Below are positions 1 to 7,788 of a stretch of 64,000 nucleotides of DNA, in pieces. This DNA comes from an uncultured Dehalococcoidia bacterium (GTDB lineage: Bacteria; Chloroflexota; Dehalococcoidia; Lucifugimonadales; CATQGZ01): contig OY282365.1 of the NCBI GenBank assembly GCA_958295685.1, forward strand, positions 952,975 through 1,016,974. Direction: 5' to 3'. The notes under the pieces are model-generated. The model had not been told where the DNA came from. It was given only the letters and a program-made list of their open reading frames with translations, and did not search any database. Made by a program: the position numbers and the translations under genes. Every line of letters starts with the position of its first letter. Positions within the stretch are counted from its first letter, which is position 1.

Positions 1-459
1 AGGCGTGAGGCATTCAGCGCAGACAAGCTGCGGGCAGGAATGGAGGCAGCCTGCGCCAAGCGGCCGATACCGATCGGGGCCATCGACAAGATGGCGGAGG
101 ACATAGAGGCACACGTATCGGAGAGCGGCCGCGCCGAGGCCCCGGCACGCCTCATCGGGGAGATGGCCATGGAGAAGCTGAAGAAGCTGGACAGGGTGGC
201 CTATATCCGGTTCGCAAGCGTGTACCGCGACTTCAGGGACCTGGAGAGCTTCAGGGAGGAGATCGACTCACTGCTGGAGCCATCGATCGAGGCTGTGCCC
301 AGCAACCAGCTTTCGTTACTAGAAGGAGAAGCCCCACCCACAACCCCGCGGCGGCGCGGGCGGGGACGGCCCAGGAAGACGCGCAGGACCCTGCCTGAAC
401 GACAGGGCAGCCCGCCCCAACCTTTATCAGGAGACCCAGTAGATGCTGACCGAGAATAG
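1..459 (+). CDS. nrdR: Transcriptional repressor NrdR, 3' part only
   Basis: Partial gene; the reading frame is open from the first base, so the N-terminal zinc ribbon lies outside the window. The visible 152 codons carry the ATP-cone domain of NrdR, ending with the family signature around YIRFASVYRDFRDLESF. NrdR senses ATP/dATP and represses ribonucleotide reductase genes, which fits its position directly upstream of nrdJ. The stop overlaps the nrdJ start by 17 bp, so the two are co-transcribed and probably translationally coupled. After the ATP cone there is an unusual basic tail of roughly 50 residues with an AT-hook-like core (RRRGRGRPRKTRR, nt 349-387), not usual for NrdR. Confidence 0.93.
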   Translation, partial: RREAFSADKLRAGMEAACAKRPIPIGAIDKMAEDIEAHVSESGRAEAPARLIGEMAMEKLKKLDRVAYIRFASVYRDFRDLESFREEIDSLLEPSIEAVPSNQLSLLEGEAPPTTPRRRGRGRPRKTRRTLPERQGSPPQPLSGDPVDADRE

Positions 460-2881
460 TCCAGGCCGCACAGAGACCATCGACAGCCGGCAGTTCGTGC
501 TGAACGACGTTGAGGACGCCCTCGAATCGGCGGGCCTTCCCGCAGAGGTCAAGAACGCGGTGAGGGAGTCGCTCGAAGGAAGCCACGCGCAGCCCCTCGA
601 GCTGTCGGACAACGCCAGGGTCATCCTGGAGAAGCGCTACCTGAGGAAAGACGACGAGGGCAACTTCATCGAGACCCCTGACGGGCTGTTCCACAGAGTC
701 TCATCCGCCGTGGCGGCCGCCGAGGAGGAGGACTGCCGGGAAGAGTGGCGCGCTCGCTTCTACCATCTGATCTCGTCGCTCAAGTTCCTCCCAAATTCGC
801 CCACGCTCGTCAACGCAGGGACCGGGCGGGGCTGTCTGTCCGCATGTTTCGTCGTCTCACCGGAGGACGAAATGGAGTCGATCATGAAGGTCGCCCACGA
901 CGCCGCCATGATCGAGAAGTGGGGCGGCGGCATCGGCTTCGGCTTCTCGAAGCTGAGACCGAGGAGAGACCTTATCTCAACGACGCACGGACAGGCATGC
1001 GGCCCCATCGCCGTCATGAAGCTCTACTCCGCCGTGGGCGCGACGCTCACTCAGGGCGCCTTCAGGCTGGGAGCCCACATGGGACAGCTCAGAGACAGTC
1101 ACCCGGACATCCGTGAGTTCATACACTGCAAGGACGGAGACGACGCCCTGAAGAACTTCAACATCTCCGTCCAGATCACCGACTCGTTCATGAAGGCCGT
1201 CGAGGAAGACGCCGAATGGGAGCTGATCAGCCCGCGCGACAGCGGGGACGGACCGGTCAACCTTGTCGTGGACACGGTGTCCGCGCGAGAGGTCTGGAAC
1301 GAGATAGCCGAGTCGGCCTGGAAGACGGGAGACCCCGGCGTGGTGTTCATCGACCGCGTATGGGAGACGGCGCCAAATCCCCAACTGGGGCGGATCGAGA
1401 CATCCAACCCGTGCGGCGAGGAGTTCCTGGAGGACTACGGCAACTGCTGCCTCGGCTCCATCGACCTGTACAAGCACGTGGGATCCGCAGGCTTCGACTG
1501 GGACGAGCTGGAGCGCACCGTCCGGACGGCGGTCCGGTTCTTGGACGATGTGATAGAGGTCAACACGTTCCCGCTCGACAAGCTGCGCGAGGTTAACCTC
1601 GCCACCAGGCGGATCGGGCTCGGCGTAATGGGATGGGCCGACGCCCTGGTGAAGCTGGCCGTCCCATACGACAGCGAAGAGGCCCTGGAGCTAGCCGACA
1701 GGGTGGCGGGGTTCATCAAGAACACCGCATGGGACGAGTCCGCGCGGCTCGCCCGCGAGCGGGGCCCCTTCCCGGAGTACGACAGGTCGGCGCTCAGAGA
1801 GCGGGGGCTCCCACCGGTCAGGAACTCGAGCGTGGTCACGATCGCCCCAACGGGGACGATCAGCAGACTCGCGGGCTGCTCCAGCGGTATCGAGCCTCAC
1901 TTCGCGGTCGCCTGGTGGTCGAACGTCCTGTGGGAAGACCACGAGGGAACCAGCTCGCGGCTGCTGGACGCCCCCGCCTCCGTCTGGGAGGCTCTGAGAG
2001 ACACACTGAGGGACGACGACAGGGAGAGAGAGGTGCTCTCGCAACTCGCAGACAACAGCGAGGACGCGGACCGCATACTCCATGAAAACGGCCTCGACGC
2101 GGCCGGATTCCGCACCTCGATGTCCATCAGCCCCGAGGCCCACGTCAGAATGCAGGCGGTATGGCAGAAGCACGTGACCAACTCGGTCTCCAAGACCATC
2201 AACCTCCCCAACAGCGCCACCGTGGAGGACGTCGCCGACGCCTACCGTCTGGCCTGGGAGACCGGATGCAAGGCGGTAACCGTCTACCGCGACGGCTCCA
2301 AATCGATGCAGGTGCTGGAGACCGGCGCCGGCGAGAAGGAGCGTGTCGAAGACGACCTCCTGGTGCCGCGGCAGCGCCCAGCGTCGGTCAGTGGTATCAC
2401 CGACCGCGTCAGGACAGGCCACGGGAATATGTTCGTGACCGTCAATTTCGACGACGAGGGACTCCCGTTTGAAGTATTCACGACTCACGGTAAGGCGGGC
2501 GGCTGCGACGCCGCGCACTTGGACGGCATATCGCGCCTGATCTCGATGGCCCTCCGCTCAGGCATAGACCCGAACCAGGTTGTGGAACACCTCCAGGGGA
2601 TCACGTGCTGCCCGGTATGGGACGGCGGCACGCTCGTTCGATCCGCAGAGGACGCAGTGGCGCTCGTGCTCAAGCATCACCTGACGGGAGAGGAGACCGG
2701 CTCACAGACCGCCCAGAAGTCGCCGGCGGCAGGACGCACGGCGCAGCTCGACATGTTTCCCAGAAGAGATAACGACCGCGAGCGAACCGGCGGGGCCAGG
2801 TGCGTGAAGTGCTCGGGCTCCCTCGTACACCAGGAGGGGTGCGTCACCTGCCTCGACTGCGGCTACACGAAATGCGAATAG
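443..2881 (+). CDS. nrdJ: Adenosylcobalamin-dependent (class II) ribonucleotide reductase
   Basis: Makes deoxyribonucleotides using a B12 radical and no oxygen-dependent small subunit. An 812-residue protein with the class II order: NSPTLVNAG (about 118-126), the cysteine pair in GCLSACFV (C131, C135), the active-site NPCGEE motif near 322, GNCCLGS just after it, the APTGTIS barrel motif, and INLPNSATVEDV. A C-terminal TSCPD-type domain (GGCDAAHLDG, GITCCPVW) is followed by a four-cysteine tail (CVKC, CLDC, ending KCE) of the kind that relays reducing equivalents. The start is set by AGGAG at 429-433, 9 nt before ATG 443. It lies in an operon with nrdR. Confidence 0.96.
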   Translation: MLTENSPGRTETIDSRQFVLNDVEDALESAGLPAEVKNAVRESLEGSHAQPLELSDNARVILEKRYLRKDDEGNFIETPDGLFHRVSSAVAAAEEEDCREEWRARFYHLISSLKFLPNSPTLVNAGTGRGCLSACFVVSPEDEMESIMKVAHDAAMIEKWGGGIGFGFSKLRPRRDLISTTHGQACGPIAVMKLYSAVGATLTQGAFRLGAHMGQLRDSHPDIREFIHCKDGDDALKNFNISVQITDSFMKAVEEDAEWELISPRDSGDGPVNLVVDTVSAREVWNEIAESAWKTGDPGVVFIDRVWETAPNPQLGRIETSNPCGEEFLEDYGNCCLGSIDLYKHVGSAGFDWDELERTVRTAVRFLDDVIEVNTFPLDKLREVNLATRRIGLGVMGWADALVKLAVPYDSEEALELADRVAGFIKNTAWDESARLARERGPFPEYDRSALRERGLPPVRNSSVVTIAPTGTISRLAGCSSGIEPHFAVAWWSNVLWEDHEGTSSRLLDAPASVWEALRDTLRDDDREREVLSQLADNSEDADRILHENGLDAAGFRTSMSISPEAHVRMQAVWQKHVTNSVSKTINLPNSATVEDVADAYRLAWETGCKAVTVYRDGSKSMQVLETGAGEKERVEDDLLVPRQRPASVSGITDRVRTGHGNMFVTVNFDDEGLPFEVFTTHGKAGGCDAAHLDGISRLISMALRSGIDPNQVVEHLQGITCCPVWDGGTLVRSAEDAVALVLKHHLTGEETGSQTAQKSPAAGRTAQLDMFPRRDNDRERTGGARCVKCSGSLVHQEGCVTCLDCGYTKCE

Positions 2882-2892
2882 GACGACACGGC

Positions 2893-3714
2893 ATGGTCAG
2901 ACTCGGGGTCTCCACGATACCGACGGCGCGCTCCACCGACATAGCCGTCCTTGCTCGGCGGGCGGAAGAGCTTGGGTTCGACTCGATCTGGGTGCCCGAA
3001 CAGCACACCCTGCCGGTCCGGGTGGAAAACCCCGTCCCGAGACTCTGGGGCGACATCGTCGACCCGCTCGTGGCGCTCGCCAGAGCCTCGGCCGCAACCA
3101 CCAAGCTGAAGCTCGGCACGGCCGTCGTCGTCGTGCCTGCCCGAAACCCCATAACGCTCGCAAAGGAGACGGCAACCCTGGACATGTATTCGGGCGGCCG
3201 CCTCCTGTTCGGCATCGGCGTCGGCGGACTCCGCGAGGAGGGAGAGCTGCTCGGCGTCGACTTCGATCACCGCTGGACTCAGGGCAGGGAGGCGGTGGAG
3301 GCGATGAAGAAGCTGTGGACCGAAGAGGAGAGCGAGCACCACGGGAAATACTACGACTTCCCCTCTGTCTACTGTTTTCCGAAGCCCGCATCCAAGCCCC
3401 ACCCGCCCATAATACTGGGCAGCAGGGCACCCAACGCCTTCAAGAGAATAGCCGCTTGGGGCGACGGCTGGCTGCCGCTCGACATAACCCCGAAAGACGT
3501 CGCAGCCGGGCGCGCCGAGCTCGACAGGCTCGCCGAGATGAATGGCCGCGACCCGGCCTCCATCGAGATATCGGTCATGGGCGTGCCTCCGAACCCTGAA
3601 TCGATCCACCGCTATGAAGAGGCGGGGGCGGACCGCATCGTCCTCGGAATCGAGGGCGAGGAGGACGGCCGGGACCTAGAGGCGATGGAGATGATCGCCT
3701 CGAACGTGACGTAG
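2893..3714 (+). CDS. LLM-class F420-dependent oxidoreductase
   Basis: A 273-residue TIM-barrel protein of the bacterial luciferase-like superfamily. It opens with RLGVSTIPTARS and carries the family blocks AEELGFDSIWVPEQH, LKLGTAVVVVPARNP, LDMYSGGRLLFGIGVGG and PPIILGSRAPNA. Members use reduced F420 or FMN; the substrate cannot be read from sequence. I place the start at ATG 2893, where the family homology begins (12 nt after the nrdJ stop); a longer frame upstream lies inside nrdJ. It is probably co-transcribed with nrdJ and the downstream racemase. Expansion of this family is typical of SAR202 Chloroflexota. Confidence 0.88.
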   Translation: MVRLGVSTIPTARSTDIAVLARRAEELGFDSIWVPEQHTLPVRVENPVPRLWGDIVDPLVALARASAATTKLKLGTAVVVVPARNPITLAKETATLDMYSGGRLLFGIGVGGLREEGELLGVDFDHRWTQGREAVEAMKKLWTEEESEHHGKYYDFPSVYCFPKPASKPHPPIILGSRAPNAFKRIAAWGDGWLPLDITPKDVAAGRAELDRLAEMNGRDPASIEISVMGVPPNPESIHRYEEAGADRIVLGIEGEEDGRDLEAMEMIASNVT

Positions 3715-3730
3715 GCCCCGGGAGGCCATC

Positions 3731-4837
3731 ATGCGAATCGACAGGCTGGACGTCCACCGCGTCTCCATGCCCCTGCTCTACCCGTGGCGCACCGCCTACG
3801 GCGAGGACCACCACATCGAATCCGTGCTCGTGAGGGCCGTCAGCGGCGAGCGCCACGCATGGGCCGAGAGCTCCCCACTCCGCGCACCCACCTACCTCAC
3901 CGAGAGCGCCCTCTCGGTCTTCCACCACGTCACAGAGTTCTTCGGCCCGCACGTGATCGGGCGGGACTACGAGACGGCCGCCGACCTCAACGCAAGACTC
4001 GACGTATTCAAGGGCAACAGCTTCGCCAAGGCCGCCATCGAGATCGCGTGGTGGACGCTGCAGAGCAAGATCACGGGCGCTCCCCTGCACCGGATGCTCG
4101 GAGGTCAGACGCGAGAGGTCCCAGCGGGCGCCGACTTCGGCATCCAGGACTCCATCGACATGCTACTTGGAAACATCCAGGGAGCGGTCGACGCTGGCTT
4201 CCCGCGCATAAAGCTCAAGGTGGCGAGGGGCTGGGACCTCGATATGCTTCGAGCCGTAACGACCGCCTTCCCCGACACGACCTTCCACGTGGACTGCAAC
4301 AGCGGCTACTCTCTCGACGACCTGCCCTTCTTCAAGGCCATAGACGGCATGGGACTCGCATTCTTGGAGCAGCCTCTCCACTACGCCGATGTCCTCGACC
4401 ATGCCGAGCTCGCGCGGCAGATCGAGACCCCGGTCTGCCTGGACGAGAGCATCGTCAGCGTGAAGACGGCCGAGCAGGCCATCCGCGTCGGGGCCTGCCG
4501 CTACATAAACATAAAGCCCGCCAGAGTCGGCGGGCTGGCCAACTCGGTCGCCATCCACGACATCGCCCGCGACGCCGGCATACCGGTCTGGATCGGCGGA
4601 ATGCTGGAGAGTGCCGTCGGCTCATCCGTCTGCGTCGAGCTCGCCACCCTGCCGAACTTCACCTACCCGGGCGACCTCTTCCCGACGTCGAGGTTCTACG
4701 AGCGCGACCTAGCCGACACACGCATGGAACTCACGCCCCGCAACACCTTTCAGCCCTTCACCGGCCCCCTGCCCGAGCCAGACCCGGAGATGCTCGCCAG
4801 AGAAACCCTGGAGTCACGGTCGGTAGTTAGCACCTAG
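3731..4837 (+). CDS. Enolase-superfamily N-succinylamino acid racemase / OSBS-like
   Basis: A 368-residue member of the muconate-lactonizing-enzyme subgroup. The barrel residues are all visible: the KxK pair in RIKLKVARG, Asp in HVDCNSGYS, Glu in FLEQPL, Asp/Glu in CLDESI and the second Lys in NIKPARVGG, followed by GGMLESAVG. The sequence resembles the OSBS/NSAR branch (o-succinylbenzoate synthase or N-succinylamino acid racemase). No other menaquinone gene is nearby, while a D-aminoacylase and a dipeptidase face it convergently, so racemization of N-acyl amino acids is the likelier role (inference). GGGAGG six nt before ATG 3731 supports the start. Confidence 0.85.
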   Translation: MRIDRLDVHRVSMPLLYPWRTAYGEDHHIESVLVRAVSGERHAWAESSPLRAPTYLTESALSVFHHVTEFFGPHVIGRDYETAADLNARLDVFKGNSFAKAAIEIAWWTLQSKITGAPLHRMLGGQTREVPAGADFGIQDSIDMLLGNIQGAVDAGFPRIKLKVARGWDLDMLRAVTTAFPDTTFHVDCNSGYSLDDLPFFKAIDGMGLAFLEQPLHYADVLDHAELARQIETPVCLDESIVSVKTAEQAIRVGACRYINIKPARVGGLANSVAIHDIARDAGIPVWIGGMLESAVGSSVCVELATLPNFTYPGDLFPTSRFYERDLADTRMELTPRNTFQPFTGPLPEPDPEMLARETLESRSVVST

Positions 4838-4846
4838 GGTACAGGC

Positions 4847-6454
4847 CTAACACTGGCCCCGTCGCAGAACCCTCCCAGGCCGCGCCGACGTGTGCTTCCC
4901 TTCGTCCACGACCGGCACGCCGTTCACTAAGACGTAGGGGATGCCGTCGGGGTACTGGTGAGGGTCCTCCCACGTCGAGTTGTCGATCACCGTATCGGGA
5001 TCGAAGACCACCAGGTCCGCCGTCAGACCCTCCTTCACCAGGCCACGGTCCCTCATGCCCATCCTCTCCGACGGAAAGCCCGACATCTTGTAGACCGCGT
5101 CCTCCAGCGTCAGAACCGCAGGCTCCTCACGGACGTACCGCCCCAGTATGCGCGGATAGGTTCCGTAGAACCGCGGATGCGGCAGAGCCTCCGAGTACGG
5201 CCCGTTCGGCGACACCGCCCGCCCGTCCGAGCCGATCATCGCAAGCTCGTGACCCAGGAAGTAGCGCACGTCGCCCTCCACACGGTTGTGAACGCGCGTC
5301 GGCACCGACCCGCTCTCCTCCTCCAGCACCTGCAGGACGGCCTCGGCCGGCTCGACCCCGCGCTCCGCCGCTATCTGCTCCACGTTCATGCCGATCAGAT
5401 GCCTGTTCCCCTCCGTGTGGGCGTAGGCCACGTACCAGGCATCCCAGAGCGGCACCAAGCCTCCGAGGCCGGCGGCGACTTCCGCCCGTATGCGCGGCCT
5501 CACCGTCGGGTCGCCCAGCCGGGCCATGAAGTCCGCTATCGTCCCCTCCTGTACCCAGAGCGGCACCAGCTGGTTGAATCCGGCTCCCGCCGCCGTGTAC
5601 GGGTACATGTCGTACGTGATGTCCAGTCCTCCTTCCCGCGCCTTCACGAGAAGGTCGACCATCGCCGGCCCCTCGCCGAACACGCGGCGGTCGATTATCG
5701 CCATGTGCGAGAACTGCACGGGTATGTCGGCGCGCTGGCCGATCTCTATCGCCTCCTCGATGGACGACAGGTGCTTGCCGTTCCCCACGCGCGCGTGGGT
5801 GACGTAGAAGGCCCCATCGTATCCCCTGACCGCCTCGCAGAGCGCGACCACGTCGTCAGTCGTGGCATACCCGGAGGGCGCGACCGACAATCCCGTGGAC
5901 AGCGAGAAGGCTCCCATCTCCATCGCCTCCGCCGCCAGCCGCCGCATCTCGCGCATCTCGTCCACCGTGGCTGGACGGTCCTCGATCGCACCGGTGGCAA
6001 CCTGCAGAGCCGCCTGGCCGAGCTGCGGCGCCGCGTTGATGCTTATCCCGTTCGCCTCCAGAGCCACGGCCCAATCGTCCAGCGTCCCCCACTCCCAATC
6101 GACCTGCGTGATCAGCGTCTTGCCCAGGTTGTCCTGGAGGGCCTTCGGGCCGCCCTTCCCGGACGGGAACGGCGAGTAGCTGCAGTTCCCCGTCACCTCG
6201 GTCGTCACTCCCTGGTGAGCCTTGCTCTCCCCGCCGGGATCGTCGAACAGCGTGACGTCGGAGTGCGAGTGCATGTCTATGAACCCAGGACACACCACGT
6301 GGCCGGACGCGTCGATGACACGCGCCGCCTCCGCGCCGCCCAGAGAGCCGACAGCCTCAATCCGCCCGTCGGAGACTCCCACGTCTCCCGAATAGCGGGG
6401 CTCGCCGCTCCCGTCCACGATCGTGCCGTTCAGTATCAGGGTATCGAACGCCAT
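4847..6454 (-). CDS. N-acyl-D-amino-acid deacylase (D-aminoacylase), amidohydrolase
   Basis: A 535-residue amidohydrolase of the D-aminoacylase family that would release free D-amino acids (or related N-acyl substrates). Visible features are the metal-binding HxH in GFIDMHSHSD (about residue 60), EVTGNCSYS, VTHARVGNG, QFSHMAI and the late metal-site Asp in MIGSDGRAVS. N- and C-terminal beta-sandwich segments flank the barrel, as usual. AGGAGGG lies 6 nt before ATG 6454. It is the second gene of an operon with the M19 dipeptidase (22-bp gap) and converges on the racemase gene, ending 10 bp from it. Confidence 0.9.
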   Translation of the reverse strand: MAFDTLILNGTIVDGSGEPRYSGDVGVSDGRIEAVGSLGGAEAARVIDASGHVVCPGFIDMHSHSDVTLFDDPGGESKAHQGVTTEVTGNCSYSPFPSGKGGPKALQDNLGKTLITQVDWEWGTLDDWAVALEANGISINAAPQLGQAALQVATGAIEDRPATVDEMREMRRLAAEAMEMGAFSLSTGLSVAPSGYATTDDVVALCEAVRGYDGAFYVTHARVGNGKHLSSIEEAIEIGQRADIPVQFSHMAIIDRRVFGEGPAMVDLLVKAREGGLDITYDMYPYTAAGAGFNQLVPLWVQEGTIADFMARLGDPTVRPRIRAEVAAGLGGLVPLWDAWYVAYAHTEGNRHLIGMNVEQIAAERGVEPAEAVLQVLEEESGSVPTRVHNRVEGDVRYFLGHELAMIGSDGRAVSPNGPYSEALPHPRFYGTYPRILGRYVREEPAVLTLEDAVYKMSGFPSERMGMRDRGLVKEGLTADLVVFDPDTVIDNSTWEDPHQYPDGIPYVLVNGVPVVDEGKHTSARPGRVLRRGQC

Positions 6455-6475
6455 CGGTGCCCTCCTGAGAAGCCG

Positions 6476-7579
6476 TTACTCACTCGGCAGGTTCGCCTCG
6501 AAGAAGCGCTGCCAGTTCCTCCACATCACGTTCTCAATGTCATCCTGCTTGTAGCCCCGGCGGTCCATGAGGTCGGCGATCTTGAGGTAGTCGTGGATCG
6601 TGTCAACCTCCTTGGGAGCGCCGATGGCGCCGCTCTGGCCGTCGGTGTCGCCGCCGATGGCCGAGTGCAGCGTATTGCCGGCCAGCTGGGCGACGTGGTC
6701 GATGTTGTCGACGATTCGCTCCAGCGAAACCTCGTCCTTGGAAAACGGGCGCCTCTCGGGGATGTTGGCCCAGTCCACCCCCTTGGTCCAGAGCATGTAG
6801 GTGTCCATCGAGTGGCCGATCACGGCTCCTCTCTCGATGATCCTCTTGATCTGATGATCTGGGAACTGCCGCTCGCCCGGCGTCACGGACCGGCAGTTCT
6901 GGTGACTCGCCAGCACCGGCCCTTCGAAGATGTCCAGCTCCTGTCGAACCGACTCATCCGATGTGTGCGAGACGTCCAGGATCATGCCGAGCTTGTCCAT
7001 CTCCCGCAGCAGCGCGGGGCCGGGAGGCATCAGGCCGCCATCGGTGCCCGTGCCCGTCCCGTGCGAGTAGCGGCTCACCCCATAGTGCGACAGGCTGATC
7101 ACCCTGAGCCCCGCCTCGTACCACTCGTGCACCTGCTCGGGCCAGACGATTGGGTCCGCGCCCTCCATGCCCAGCACCATCCCAACGGGCAGCCCGTCGT
7201 AGCCGTCCGCGCTCTCCCACTCCGACATGTGGGCGCTGAACTCGCCCGCCGTCTTCAGCAGACGGGACTCGCCCATCGCCTCCAGTATCTGGTAATAGCC
7301 CAGCTGCTCCTTGCCCGCCGCGTAGGCGTGGTGGTCAGTTCTCACCTCGCCGTGGTCGTGGCCGTCGCGCAGGATGCAGCGGTTGATCTTGACCAGCGCC
7401 ACTGCCATCCCCGACCGACGCATCTCAGGGATCGAGGCCATCGTGCCGCTACGGGTCGAGTCGTCAGGCCCGCCTGGCATTACGGACTGGGAGCGGGTCT
7501 CGTCTATGGGCAGCGTCAGGTCGCGCTCTACGACCACACCGCCGAAGGCCATCGGATAGTCGCCATCGATCATCAGCAT
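6476..7579 (-). CDS. M19 membrane-dipeptidase family protein with altered metal site
   Basis: A renal-dipeptidase-like barrel. Conserved family points are Glu in GMEGADPI, His in LDVSHTSDES, His in ASHQNCRSV and Asp in IGGDTDG. The first metal motif, normally DGHND, reads DGDYP here, so two ligands of one zinc are missing. I chose ATG 7579 (367 aa) because CGGAGG lies 6 nt upstream and the family homology starts at MLMIDG; a 13-codon longer start at 7618 is possible but would put a perfect palindrome inside the gene. It heads the operon with the D-aminoacylase. No signal peptide is seen, so it is probably cytoplasmic. Confidence 0.85.
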   Translation of the reverse strand: MLMIDGDYPMAFGGVVVERDLTLPIDETRSQSVMPGGPDDSTRSGTMASIPEMRRSGMAVALVKINRCILRDGHDHGEVRTDHHAYAAGKEQLGYYQILEAMGESRLLKTAGEFSAHMSEWESADGYDGLPVGMVLGMEGADPIVWPEQVHEWYEAGLRVISLSHYGVSRYSHGTGTGTDGGLMPPGPALLREMDKLGMILDVSHTSDESVRQELDIFEGPVLASHQNCRSVTPGERQFPDHQIKRIIERGAVIGHSMDTYMLWTKGVDWANIPERRPFSKDEVSLERIVDNIDHVAQLAGNTLHSAIGGDTDGQSGAIGAPKEVDTIHDYLKIADLMDRRGYKQDDIENVMWRNWQRFFEANLPSE

Positions 7580-7596
7580 GTGAAGCCTCCGTTTGA

Positions 7597-7641
7597 CCGA
7601 GATATGTATCTCGGCCATGTTCCCACATCCTGACAGGATGT
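7597..7641. promoter_or_regulatory. Two perfect palindromes upstream of dipeptidase operon
   Basis: ACATCCTG-A-CAGGATGT (7625-7641) and CCGAGATA-TG-TATCTCGG (7597-7614) are perfect inverted repeats 10 bp apart. A TTGACA -35-like hexamer on the minus strand (7644-7639) overlaps the first. They look like operators for one or two dimeric regulators controlling the dipeptidase/D-aminoacylase operon. The -10 box is not clear. From here to the beta-propeller gene (7642-7788) I see nothing else. Confidence 0.6.
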
Positions 7642-7788
7642 CAAGCGGTGGGGAGGCAAATCCCTCACCCGGTGTCGCCCAAGGGGCCGCATGGCGTCAG
7701 CCGGGGCAATCGCGTTCGAGAGCATCGGCCCGGTGGATCTGTCCCAAACTGTGATCGCCCTGTGACGTCAGCTTTCGGACGGCCTCGC

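Noticed and set aside
4958-7633. An 891-codon open frame on the plus strand
   Set aside because: It is antisense to the D-aminoacylase and dipeptidase genes, has no recognisable motif and arises from GC-rich codon bias.
7735-7775. A fourth leader element at CTGTCCCAAACTGT
   Set aside because: A 14-bp match to element C but no promoter, no 11-bp periodicity and no CAGCTACGA core; probably chance.
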